Part shown: positions 6,917 through 14,548 of the stretch, piece after piece
How positions within the stretch are numbered: the first letter of the stretch is position 1
How the letters are laid out: every line of letters begins with the position of its first letter
Assembly (NCBI GenBank): GCA_964405075.1
Contig: CAYOMP010000012.1
Span: 1-38,067 of the forward strand
DNA from: CAYOMP01 sp964405075
GTDB taxonomy: Bacteria > Bacillota > Clostridia > Lachnospirales > Lachnospiraceae
Length of the DNA: 38,067 bases
Direction of reading: 5' to 3'
Notes under the pieces: model-generated
The model's database searches: none
What the model was told of the DNA's origin: nothing
The model's input: the letters and a program-made list of their open reading frames with translations, nothing else
Position numbers and translations under genes: made by a program

Positions 6917-8008
6917 ATGTCAAAGATTATACTTACAGGAGATAGACCAACAGGTAAATTGCATTTAGGTCATTATGTTGGTTCACTTAAAAGAAGAGTA
7001 GATTTACAGAATTCAGGTGAATTCGATAAGATTTTTATTATGATAGCTGATGCACAGGCGTTAACTGATAATGCTGATAATCCGGAAAAGGTTCGCCAAA
7101 ATATTATTGAGGTTGCTTTGGATTATTTGGCAGTTGGCTTAGATCCAGCAAAATCAACACTATTTATTCAGTCTCAGATACCAGAATTAACAGAGCTTTC
7201 ATTTTACTATATGAATCTTGTTACTGTGTCAAGACTTCAAAGAAATCCAACAGTTAAGTCTGAAATTCAGATGAGAAATTTTGAAGCCAGTATACCGGTA
7301 GGTTTCTTTACTTATCCTATTAGTCAGGCAGCTGATATTACAGCATTTAAGGCGACTACAGTTCCGGTAGGAGAAGACCAGTTGCCAATGCTAGAGCAGA
7401 CAAAGGAAATTGTTAGAAAGTTTAACTCAGTATACGGTGAAGCATTAGTTGAACCAGATATTTTATTACCAGATAATAAAGCTTGCTTAAGACTTCCGGG
7501 TACTGATGGTAAGGCAAAAATGAGTAAATCATTAGGAAACTGTATTTACCTTTCAGATGAAGCAGATGTTGTCCAGAAGAAAGTAATGAGTATGTACACA
7601 GATCCAGATCATATCCAAGTTTCTGATCCGGGTAAATTAGAAGGAAATACAGTATTTACTTATTTGGATGCCTTCTGTAAGGATGAATATTTTGAAGAAT
7701 TTTTACCAGAATACAAGTGCCTGCAGGAATTAAAGGACCATTATACAAGAGGTGGTCTTGGTGATGTTAAGGTTAAGAGATTCCTAAATAATGTATTACA
7801 GACAGAGTTAGAACCTATTAGAAATAGAAGAAAAGAATATCAAAAGGATATTCCATATGTGTATGAAGTATTGAAAAAGGGTAGTGAAGCTGCTAAAGAA
7901 GTGGCAGCAGCTACATTATCTGATGTAAAAGATGCTATGAAGATTAATTATTTCAGCGATGAAGAGTTAATTAGAACACAGTCTGAAAAATATAAATCAG
8001 CTGAATAA
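6917..8008 (+). CDS. trpS: Tryptophanyl-tRNA synthetase
   Basis: A 363-residue class I aminoacyl-tRNA synthetase that charges tRNA-Trp in the cytoplasm (EC 6.1.1.2). The N-terminal block TGDRPTGKLHLGHYVGS carries the HIGH-type ATP-binding signature (HLGH). The second signature is AKMSKSLGN near residue 203. The interior GEDQLPMLEQTKEI is typical of TrpRS. The ATG at 6917 is preferred to the TTG at 6899, because the AAGGGAAGAAG ribosome binding site lies between them. Length is slightly above the 330-340 of the common form and resembles the long clostridial type. The N-containing assembly gap begins 43 bases after the stop, so the downstream terminator cannot be judged. Confidence 0.96.
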   Translation: MSKIILTGDRPTGKLHLGHYVGSLKRRVDLQNSGEFDKIFIMIADAQALTDNADNPEKVRQNIIEVALDYLAVGLDPAKSTLFIQSQIPELTELSFYYMNLVTVSRLQRNPTVKSEIQMRNFEASIPVGFFTYPISQAADITAFKATTVPVGEDQLPMLEQTKEIVRKFNSVYGEALVEPDILLPDNKACLRLPGTDGKAKMSKSLGNCIYLSDEADVVQKKVMSMYTDPDHIQVSDPGKLEGNTVFTYLDAFCKDEYFEEFLPEYKCLQELKDHYTRGGLGDVKVKRFLNNVLQTELEPIRNRRKEYQKDIPYVYEVLKKGSEAAKEVAAATLSDVKDAMKINYFSDEELIRTQSEKYKSAE

Positions 8009-8051
8009 GAAGTTATAAGTTTTAGTGCTGAAAATATGAAGCATTCGACAA

Positions 8052-8061
8052 NNNNNNNNNN
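8052..8061. other. Assembly gap (10 N)
   Basis: Ten unresolved bases, probably a placeholder of arbitrary length. The flank before it (about 8030-8051, including GAAGCATTCGACA) resembles the interior of the family R repeats, suggesting a repeat broke the assembly here. Confidence 0.9.
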
Positions 8062-8188
8062 ATTAAGATGGCTTTATAAAACTAAAAATGTGATTTTAAT
8101 GAATTAAATGTATATATTAATAAATTTTACAAAACTTGTAAGTGAGTTTAAATGTGAATAATAAATATATAGAGAGATGGGGATACAA

Positions 8189-8686
8189 ATGAAATTATCG
8201 GTAGTATATTTTTCAGTAACAGGAAGAACAGAAAAGATGGCACAGGCAATTGCTAATGGAATGAGAAAAGTAGAAAATGTAGAAGTTGAACTTATTTCAA
8301 TTAGTGATTATGCAGATAAAAAAGAAGAAATAGATGCTTGTATAAATGAATCGAAAGGCGTTGTAGTTGGAACTCCAGATTACTATGCAGGAGAAGCTTG
8401 GCAGGTAAAACAGTGGTTAGATACCAGCACTTGCAGATTATCTGATAAACTATGTGGGGCTTTTTGTAGCGCAAATAATCCACAGGGCGGCACTACTCTT
8501 GCGATTCAGAATGTTCTTATTGAGTTATTATCTAAGGGAGCAATAATTTATTCTGGTGGAGTAAGCCATGGTGTACCAATGACTCATGTAGGGCCGGTGT
8601 GCTTACGAGATACAGAAGAGTCTGGTTTGGCAATGAGTGAAAAGTTTGGAGAAACATTTGCACAGAAAGCAATGGAGTTGTTTTAA
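8189..8686 (+). CDS. Flavodoxin-fold FMN protein
   Basis: A 165-residue flavodoxin-like protein. The N-terminal strand and loop VVYFSVTGRTEKMAQAIANG is the phosphate-binding loop for FMN. GTPDYYAGEAWQVKQWLD and the later FCSANNPQGGTT are flavin-contact regions of the WrbA/NAD(P)H:quinone-reductase-like branch. It is probably a soluble electron carrier or small oxidoreductase; the partner is not indicated by neighbours. The ATG at 8189 is preferred over the ATG at 8177, because a purine-rich GATGGGG precedes it at proper distance whereas nothing precedes 8177. Flanked by an assembly gap upstream and a repeat copy downstream. Confidence 0.85.
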   Translation: MKLSVVYFSVTGRTEKMAQAIANGMRKVENVEVELISISDYADKKEEIDACINESKGVVVGTPDYYAGEAWQVKQWLDTSTCRLSDKLCGAFCSANNPQGGTTLAIQNVLIELLSKGAIIYSGGVSHGVPMTHVGPVCLRDTEESGLAMSEKFGETFAQKAMELF

Positions 8687-8708
8687 TATTACAAGGTAAG
8701 TGGTAAAG

Positions 8709-8805
8709 ATAGTAGCAAAGAGAATGCTATGTTTGCATGAATGTTCGAAAAGCACCACAATGAATTGAAAAACTTATAGAGTGTGTTTCGCACAGTATGA
8801 TAATC
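8709..8805 (+). repeat. Dispersed repeat family R, copy at 8.7 kb
   Basis: Shares the order GCAAAGAGAATGCTATGTTT, then ATGTTCGAA, GCACC, and GTGTGTTTCGCACA with copies at 13.5, 14.3 and 31.8 kb. It can fold as GAATGCTATG against CATGAATGTTC using G-U pairs. It lies 22 bases after the flavodoxin stop. Confidence 0.6.
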
Positions 8806-8807
8806 AA

Positions 8808-8913
8808 GGCTGTTATAAAAGATATATTGTAGTAAAACTTTTTCTGAAATGAAGAGAAAAGTAACAGAGATAGTTAGTATTGGTTTTACTAATATATTGA
8901 TTTTATAGCAGCT
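8808..8913. repeat. Large imperfect inverted repeat
   Basis: The arm 8808-8840 is largely complementary to 8882-8913 (shared core TATAAAA ... AGTAAAAC) with a loop of about 40 bases. Just after it (8941-8972) is a partial second copy of the 3' part of repeat family R: GTATGTTTCGTAC, compared with GTGTGTTTCGCAC at 8781-8793. No gene was found in 8687-9204. Confidence 0.5.
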
Positions 8914-9075
8914 ATTTATCTTAATATTGGAAAATTACAAAGTATGTTTCGTACATTATCAATAGTTAAAAATTTCAAATGAAATAAGATATTTATATAG
9001 TACTAAAGTAGTTAGTTTTTTAGAAGACAAATTAATTGTTATTTTCAATTAAGAAAATGCTATTAAGGAAAAAGA

Positions 9076-9103
9076 TTTGTAACTATTCAAATCCAAGTAT
9101 AAT
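9076..9103 (+). promoter_or_regulatory. Candidate promoter for the D-lactate-type dehydrogenase
   Basis: TTTGTA (9076-9081), a 16-bp spacer, and TATAAT (9098-9103). About 100 bases of leader would precede the gene. Confidence 0.4.
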
Positions 9104-9204
9104 TTAAAAAATGTGACGAATATGCCATACCGAGAAATCGCTAGTTTTTGAGGTTGGCGCTGAACAGTTATGAAAATTTAAATAAGGTAATAGAGGTGGT
9201 TTAT

Positions 9205-10188
9205 ATGAAAATATTTGTATTTAGTATGCGAGAATTTGATGAATTAGCATTTTTTAAGAAATTTGCTCAAAAATATAATATAGAATTTGACTATACAACT
9301 GATTATCCTACTCTTGAAAATGCAGATATGGTAAAAGGGTATGACGGTGTATCTATTATCACAACAAAAACAGATAAAGAAATAATAAGTGTATGGAAGG
9401 AACGAGGAGTAAAAGCAATATCTACTCGTACTATAGGTATAGACCATATTGATGTGAAATATGCAAAAAGTGTAGGAATGAAAATTGCAAATGTGGAATA
9501 TTCACCAAATAGTGTAGCTAATTATACAATTATGCTAATGCTTATGGCATGTAGAAATATTGAGCACATTTTAAAAAGAGGAGATGTGCAGGATTTTTCA
9601 TTAAAAGGAAAAATGGGAAAAGAAATATCAAACTGTACAGTTGGAATAATAGGTGCAGGTAAAATTGGAAGAACAGTTGCGAAACGTTTAGCTGCATTTG
9701 ACTGCAAGGTATTAGCTTATGACATATTTGAAAATGATGAAGTAAAGGAGTACGCAACATATTCGGATTTGGAAACTATATATAAAGAATGCGATATTAT
9801 TTCATTACACGCACCAGCAACAGAGGATAATTATCATATGATTAATGATGAAACCATTGCAAAAATGAAGGATGGTGTAATAATTGTTAACTGTGCAAGA
9901 GGCTCCCTTATTGATTCTAATGCGTTAATGAGAGGATTAGATAATAAGAAGGTAGGTTTTGCAGCATTAGATGTTTTTGAAAATGAAATGGGACTGTATT
10001 ATCATAACAAAGAAGGCGAAGATTTAGTAAATGATGAATTGAGCAGATTAAAAACTTATTCAAATATAATTGTGTCACCACATACAGCATTTTATACAGA
10101 TGAGGCCGTTTCTAATATGGTTGAAAATTCTATTAGAGGTTTAATAGGATTTGAGAGAGAAGAGAATAATATTTTTGCAGTTGAATAA
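9205..10188 (+). CDS. ldhA: D-isomer-specific 2-hydroxyacid dehydrogenase, D-lactate dehydrogenase type
   Basis: A 327-residue NAD-dependent dehydrogenase of the D-2-hydroxyacid family, reducing pyruvate or a similar 2-oxoacid to the D-hydroxyacid. The nucleotide-binding motif is GAGKIG (150-155). The catalytic set is Arg232 (NCARGSLID), a glutamate in the FENEMGLYYHN block, and His293 (SPHTAFYT). The glycine-rich ISTRTIGIDHID and YSPNSVANYTIML blocks are close to fermentative LdhA and VanH. No van genes are nearby, so a fermentative role is likelier. The ATG at 9205 is preceded by GAGGTGG; an in-frame GTG-type extension from 9148 lacks a ribosome binding site. Single gene with its own promoter. 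Confidence 0.88.
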   Translation: MKIFVFSMREFDELAFFKKFAQKYNIEFDYTTDYPTLENADMVKGYDGVSIITTKTDKEIISVWKERGVKAISTRTIGIDHIDVKYAKSVGMKIANVEYSPNSVANYTIMLMLMACRNIEHILKRGDVQDFSLKGKMGKEISNCTVGIIGAGKIGRTVAKRLAAFDCKVLAYDIFENDEVKEYATYSDLETIYKECDIISLHAPATEDNYHMINDETIAKMKDGVIIVNCARGSLIDSNALMRGLDNKKVGFAALDVFENEMGLYYHNKEGEDLVNDELSRLKTYSNIIVSPHTAFYTDEAVSNMVENSIRGLIGFEREENNIFAVE

Positions 10189-10568
10189 ATAGATACAAAC
10201 AGATTTTAGTGGTGAGGTAAATGTGTAACCTCAAGAATTAATTTATTATAGGTACAATTTGGGGTCGATTCATGACTAGCCAGGGAGTATGTGTAAGTAT
10301 TCATCTATGGGGTATATCAGTATAATAGACGGAATCTTACACCAATATTTGTGAGAAAGTCTTAAAAATGGTATTTACATAAAATATGTGCTTATAATAG
10401 TAAATATTTGATAAATTCAAATAGAAAACATATAATATCAGTAAATTCGCTTGAGAATATTATAATTTTCTTTATAAAATTTTGAAAATATCTTATAGAT
10501 GGAATTGCAATGGATGGAATAAAAGGATAAAATAGTGTTATATAAAAAATACTAAAGGAGAATAAATT
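10189..10568 (+). other. Leader region of the GH105 gene with a stem-loop
   Basis: No gene seen. The small inverted repeat GAGGT/ACCTC at 10214-10231 is close behind the dehydrogenase gene. An 11-bp stem with one bulge joins GTGTAAGTATTC (10291-10302) to GAATCTTACAC (10332-10342), with an inner CTAT/ATAG pair. A consensus -10 TATAAT lies at 10393-10398 with an unclear -35. No known riboswitch recognised. Confidence 0.45.
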
Positions 10569-11660
10569 GTGAACAAAGAAAATATGAAACCAATAGATTA
10601 CGCTTGTTGTGCCGTAGATACTATGATGAGAAAATTCGAAGCAAGTGAGTTACCACCAAAGGGTAGATTCCATTATCATCAGGGTGTATTTTTATCAGGC
10701 GTATATCAGACATATGAATTATGTAATAATGAAGCATATTTTAATTATGTGAAAGATTGGGTTGATTCAATTGTTGATGCGGACGGAAATGTAAATACAT
10801 TCTCACCAGGACAGTTAGATGATATTCAGCCAGCTAATTTACTTATTTCATTATATGAAAAAGTAGGTGGTGAAAACTACATAACAGCATTACACAATTT
10901 AATGAAAATCATCAAAGATTTCCCAAGAAATGAAGTTGGAGGATTCTGGCACAAAGACAGATATCCAAATCAGATGTGGCTTGATGGTTTATATATGGCT
11001 GGCCCACTTTCAGCAAAATATGGTAGCAAGTTTGATAAACCAGAATTTTTAGAATGTGCAATTGAACAGGCTCTTTTGATGCAGGAAAAGACAAGAGATC
11101 CTAAGACTGGATTATGGTATCATGCATGGGATTGCAGTAAAAAAGTTGAATGGGCTGACAAAGAAACTGGATTAGCACCAGAATTCTGGGGCAGATCAAT
11201 CGGCTGGGTTCCAGTAGCAGTATTAGAAGAATTAGAATATATTCCAGAAGATCATCCTAAATATGCTGATATGTGCAAATTAGTGTCTGATTTATTAATT
11301 GCAGTATGTAAATATCAGTCAGAAGAAGGACGTTGGTATCAGGTAGTTGATAAAGGTGACGCTAAAGAAAACTGGTTAGAAAATTCTTGTAGTATGTTAT
11401 TCGTTGCAACTATTTACTGGGCAATCAGAAAAGGTATTTTGGATAAAGAATATGAAAAATATGCTAAGAAAGGTTACGATGCAATTATCAAGAGCCTTAC
11501 TTGGATTGGTGAAGACATTCAGATTGGTGAAATTTGTATTGGTACAGGTGTTGGTGATTTCAAACACTATTGTGAAAGACCAACTTCTACAAACGATTTA
11601 CACGGTGTTGGTGCCTTCTTAATAATGTGTGTAGAATCACAGAAGTATCAGAATATGTAA
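10569..11660 (+). CDS. Glycoside hydrolase family 88/105, unsaturated rhamnogalacturonyl hydrolase
   Basis: A 363-residue (alpha/alpha)6-barrel enzyme of GH105, which removes the unsaturated galacturonyl residue left at the end of pectin fragments by lyases. Asp139 in QMWLDGLYMAGP corresponds to the proposed catalytic acid of YteR (Asp143). LDDIQPANLL (Asp84/Asp85) fits the second acidic site, and WYHAWD and FWGRSIGWV are conserved substrate-channel blocks. No signal peptide, so it acts on imported oligosaccharides in the cytoplasm. GTG start at 10569 with AAAGGAG eight bases upstream. A perfect LacI/CcpA-like palindrome lies just after the stop (11663), then a terminator. It complements the secreted beta-helix protein at 14.5 kb in a pectin-use scheme, though no transporter lies alongside. 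Confidence 0.9.
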   Translation: MNKENMKPIDYACCAVDTMMRKFEASELPPKGRFHYHQGVFLSGVYQTYELCNNEAYFNYVKDWVDSIVDADGNVNTFSPGQLDDIQPANLLISLYEKVGGENYITALHNLMKIIKDFPRNEVGGFWHKDRYPNQMWLDGLYMAGPLSAKYGSKFDKPEFLECAIEQALLMQEKTRDPKTGLWYHAWDCSKKVEWADKETGLAPEFWGRSIGWVPVAVLEELEYIPEDHPKYADMCKLVSDLLIAVCKYQSEEGRWYQVVDKGDAKENWLENSCSMLFVATIYWAIRKGILDKEYEKYAKKGYDAIIKSLTWIGEDIQIGEICIGTGVGDFKHYCERPTSTNDLHGVGAFLIMCVESQKYQNM

Positions 11661-11662
11661 AA

Positions 11663-11678
11663 ATGCAAACGTTTGCAT
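11663..11678. promoter_or_regulatory. Perfect 16-bp LacI/CcpA-family operator-like palindrome
   Basis: ATGCAAACGTTTGCAT is a perfect palindrome with the central CG typical of LacI-family operators, and close to the cre consensus. It sits two bases after the GH105 stop and before that gene's terminator. A degenerate relative, TGCAAATTGGTTGCA, lies at 11818-11832 before the MATE gene. Confidence 0.6.
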
Positions 11679-11744
11679 AGATAGACTAGAAGTAGAAATA
11701 GCAAAATATTGTTAATTATTTGATGGAAATTCTACAAAGAACGG

Positions 11745-11785
11745 AAAACTTCTTTCGAAAAGTATATTTTCGAAAGAAGTTTTTT
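11745..11785 (+). terminator. Terminator after GH105
   Basis: A perfect stem of about 17 bp (11745-11761 against 11767-11783) with a short loop GTATA, running into six Ts at 11780-11785. One of the clearest terminators in the window. The rest of the gap to 11981 is AT-rich with no gene. Confidence 0.9.
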
Positions 11786-11981
11786 CGCTTCAGAAATAAT
11801 AGAAAAAAAGATTTTTTTGCAAATTGGTTGCACACAAGAGATAGCCTTATGACAAACTTCATATGATATAAAAAAATTTCTATAAAATTAATTTTTAGGT
11901 TATAAAATTCTATTGCATTTATATAACTTTTGAAGCAAAATAGAGTAGATGATTATTTGAAAAAAAGCTAGGAGGCTAATT

Positions 11982-13340
11982 ATGACAAAGGATTTAACAG
12001 TAGGTTCACCTTTCAAATTGGTTTTTCAATTTGCACTACCATTATTATTTGGTTTGTTATTTCAGCAATTTTACAATGTTGTAGATACTATGATAGTTGG
12101 GCAGACATTAGGTCCGGATGCACTAGCGGCAGTTGGCTCCACAGGGGCGATTAATTTTTTGGTTATTGGGTTTTGTATAGGGATATGCAATGGTTTCGCA
12201 ATACCAATAGCACAACAGTTTGGTGCTAAGAATGAGGTGAATGTTCGCAAATATGTGGCTAATGCGGCATGGTTGTGTTGCGTGTTCGCAATTATTCTTA
12301 CCATTTTAACGTGTGTGTTATGTAATTGGATTCTTACAATAATGAAAACCCCAGACCTAATATTTGATAGTGCTTATATTTATATATTCATAATATTTGC
12401 AGGTATTCCAGCTACATTTCTTTATAATATGGTATCAGGAATAATACGTTCGTTAGGTGATAGTAAAACACCAGTAGTTTTTTTGGTATTGTCTTCAGTA
12501 TTAAATATAATTTTGGACTTTGTATTGATTTGCTTTGCTAAAATGGGTGTTGCCGGTGCAGCTGTTGCTACTGTTGTATCTCAGGCTATAGCTGGTGTAG
12601 GCTGTTTGATCTATATGATTAAAAAATTTGAATCTTTGAAAATGCAGGATGACGAGTGGAAACTAGATAAGCATTTTGCGTTGGTGCTATGTGGTATGGG
12701 TATACCGATGGGTTTACAGTATTCCATCACTGCTATTGGTAGTGTTATATTACAAGCATCAGTAAATACATTAGATCCGGTATACATATCATCTATTGCG
12801 GCAGCAACAAAATTGAGTTGTTTCTTTGCTTGCCCATTTGATGCATTGGGTTCAACAGTGGCAACATTTGGAGGTCAGAATGTTGGTGCAGGTGAACCGG
12901 AACGTGTTCATAAAGGGTTAAAGGCAGCTGTATTTTTCGGATTGGTATATTCCATTTTAGCATTAGTAATTTATTTTATTTGCGCAGATTATTTGGCATT
13001 ATTATTTGTGAAAGCTAAAGAGGTAGAAATAATTAAAAATGTAAGATTATTACTAATGTGGAATGGTGCTTTCTATTTTCCACTGGCACTGGTATGTATA
13101 GTAAGATTTATGATTCAGGGCATGGGATATAGCCAACTTGCCGTATTTGCAGGGGTATTTGAAATGATAGCCAGAACACTTGTTGCCATTATTTTTGTAC
13201 CTAGATTTGGTTATGTAGCTGCATGTTTAGCCAGTCCTGTGGCATGGATATTTGCAGATGCATTTTTGATACCGGCATATTATCATTGTTTGGGCAAATT
13301 AAGGAAAATGTTTCCGAAATCACAGCAGGCAGTTTCTTAA
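11982..13340 (+). CDS. MATE family efflux transporter
   Basis: A 452-residue integral membrane protein with about twelve hydrophobic segments in two related halves, as in the MATE (multidrug and toxic compound extrusion) family. The N terminus FALPLLFGLLFQQFYNVVDTMIVGQTLGPDALAAVGSTG is family-typical, as are the second-half GGQNVGAGEPERV and the MGYS motif. MATE proteins export cationic drugs or metabolites using sodium or proton gradients; the substrate cannot be told. Start at ATG 11982 behind AGGAGG. Standing alone between terminators and repeats, it is probably monocistronic. A degenerate LacI-like palindrome (11818-11832) lies in its upstream region. Confidence 0.93.
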   Translation: MTKDLTVGSPFKLVFQFALPLLFGLLFQQFYNVVDTMIVGQTLGPDALAAVGSTGAINFLVIGFCIGICNGFAIPIAQQFGAKNEVNVRKYVANAAWLCCVFAIILTILTCVLCNWILTIMKTPDLIFDSAYIYIFIIFAGIPATFLYNMVSGIIRSLGDSKTPVVFLVLSSVLNIILDFVLICFAKMGVAGAAVATVVSQAIAGVGCLIYMIKKFESLKMQDDEWKLDKHFALVLCGMGIPMGLQYSITAIGSVILQASVNTLDPVYISSIAAATKLSCFFACPFDALGSTVATFGGQNVGAGEPERVHKGLKAAVFFGLVYSILALVIYFICADYLALLFVKAKEVEIIKNVRLLLMWNGAFYFPLALVCIVRFMIQGMGYSQLAVFAGVFEMIARTLVAIIFVPRFGYVAACLASPVAWIFADAFLIPAYYHCLGKLRKMFPKSQQAVS

Positions 13341-13478
13341 AAAAGAAGAACAATGTGGGCTTGGATTAATATTGTGGCAGTGGTGAAGATGATGCTATAT
13401 TTTCATAATTAGTTAAAGGATGATGAAATTGTTTGCAAAAAAAATTTTTACAGACAGTGCCTCAAATTAAGTTATGAG

Positions 13479-13566
13479 AGTAGCGAAGATAATTCTATGC
13501 TTACAGGAGCATCGGAATAATAGTATGAAACTTATGAAACTCACAGAGAGTGTTTATCATAGTTAT
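13479..13566 (+). repeat. Dispersed repeat family R, copy at 13.5 kb
   Basis: AGTAGCGAAGATAATTCTATG, then GAGCATCGGAAT, GAAACTCACAGAGAGTGTTT and ATCATA follow the same order as the other copies. It is more diverged in the hairpin. It lies between the MATE gene and xpt, with 261 bases of gene-free DNA around it. Confidence 0.6.
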
Positions 13567-13601
13567 AAACGGTTTGAAATGAGTATAAAACAGGAGTCAA
13601 T

Positions 13602-14177
13602 ATGAAACTTTTAGAAGATAGAATTAGAAGAGATGGAATTGTTAAAGAAGGAAATGTATTAAAGGTTGATAGTTTCCTGAACCATCAAATGGATGTTAAA
13701 TTATTTAAGGAAATGGGAAAAGAGTGGAAACGCCTATTTGCAGAGGAAAAGATAAATAAGATATTAACCATTGAAGCATCAGGAATTGGTATTGCCTGTG
13801 TTGCAGCAACTGAATTTGATGTACCTGTAGTTTTTGCAAAAAAAGCAAAAAGTATTAATATTGAAGGCGAAGTATATGTTACAAAGGTGGAGTCATTTAC
13901 ACATAAAAGAACATATGATGTAATTGTTTCTAAGAAATTTTTATCTAAAGATGACAGGGTATTAATAATTGATGACTTTTTAGCGAATGGTTGTGCTGCA
14001 CTTGGGTTAATTGATTTGGTAAATGATGCAGGTGCCACAGTTGTAGGTGTTGGTATTGCCGTAGAAAAAGGATTTCAGCAAGGTGGTAAGTTAATTAGAG
14101 ATAAAGGCGTCAGAGTGGAATCACTGGCTATTGTAGATTCAATGGATGCAACTACCGGAGAGATTACTTTTAGATAA
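13602..14177 (+). CDS. xpt: Xanthine phosphoribosyltransferase
   Basis: A 191-residue type I phosphoribosyltransferase (EC 2.4.2.22) that salvages xanthine to XMP in the cytoplasm. MKLLEDRIRRDGIV and LKVDSFLNHQMD are the diagnostic N-terminal blocks. ILTIEASGIGIACVAA follows, and VLIIDDFLANGCAALGL is the PRPP-binding loop. Length equals that of B. subtilis Xpt (194). No guanine/xanthine riboswitch core was found in the upstream 261 bases, although xpt genes often have one; that region instead carries a family R repeat. AGGAG precedes the ATG. A terminator follows at 14207. Confidence 0.95.
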   Translation: MKLLEDRIRRDGIVKEGNVLKVDSFLNHQMDVKLFKEMGKEWKRLFAEEKINKILTIEASGIGIACVAATEFDVPVVFAKKAKSINIEGEVYVTKVESFTHKRTYDVIVSKKFLSKDDRVLIIDDFLANGCAALGLIDLVNDAGATVVGVGIAVEKGFQQGGKLIRDKGVRVESLAIVDSMDATTGEITFR

Positions 14178-14206
14178 TAATATATTTTTTTATGTGTTTA
14201 ATTATT

Positions 14207-14253
14207 AAAACCGCATTTTGTATATGAAAAAAATATACATAATGTGGTTTTTT
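14207..14253 (+). terminator. Terminator after xpt
   Basis: AAAACCGCATTTTGTATAT pairs with the downstream arm ATATACATAATGTGGTTTT with few mismatches, around a GAAAAAA loop, ending in a T run. A repeat copy begins six bases later. Confidence 0.85.
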
Positions 14254-14258
14254 GATTT

Positions 14259-14430
14259 ACGCGAGCAACGAAGCGAATGCTATGTTTACATAAGCATTCG
14301 AATGGCACCGAGAAATTCACGAAACTCGCAAAACTTGTTTCTCATAATTTACGATAATAAAGAATACAATGCTATGCTTCTATGAGCATTCAAATAGCAA
14401 CGCGAAACTAGCAGAAAGTGTTTATAATTG
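14259..14430 (+). repeat. Dispersed repeat family R, two tandem copies
   Basis: Copy one is 14259-14350 and copy two about 14351-14430. Both contain ATGCTATG, a short loop, and a complementary GCATTC, then GCACC or GCAACGCGAAACT and a GTGTTT- or TTGTTT-type 3' part. Copy one folds GAATGCTATG-TTTA-CATAAGCATTC with one bulge. Together with 14431-14548, which shows nothing else, this fills the gap before the secreted protein gene. Confidence 0.65.
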
Positions 14431-14548
14431 TTTTAAGATGCTTAATCGGATTTCTTCAAAGTTTTAATCGGATAAGTTCATTCTGTGTTTTTTTCCTAAA
14501 TGCTATTATTATGATAACCTAAAGGTTGCATAATAAAAGGAGGAAAAT

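Noticed and set aside
9205..10188. VanH of a vancomycin-resistance cluster
   Set aside because: No vanA/vanX-type ligase or dipeptidase genes lie nearby; fermentative D-lactate dehydrogenase is simpler.
11404..11622. 72-codon plus-strand frame inside GH105
   Set aside because: It overlaps a well-supported GH105 coding region in another phase.
13341..13601. Expected purine riboswitch before xpt
   Set aside because: The conserved guanine/xanthine aptamer core could not be found; a dispersed repeat fills the space.
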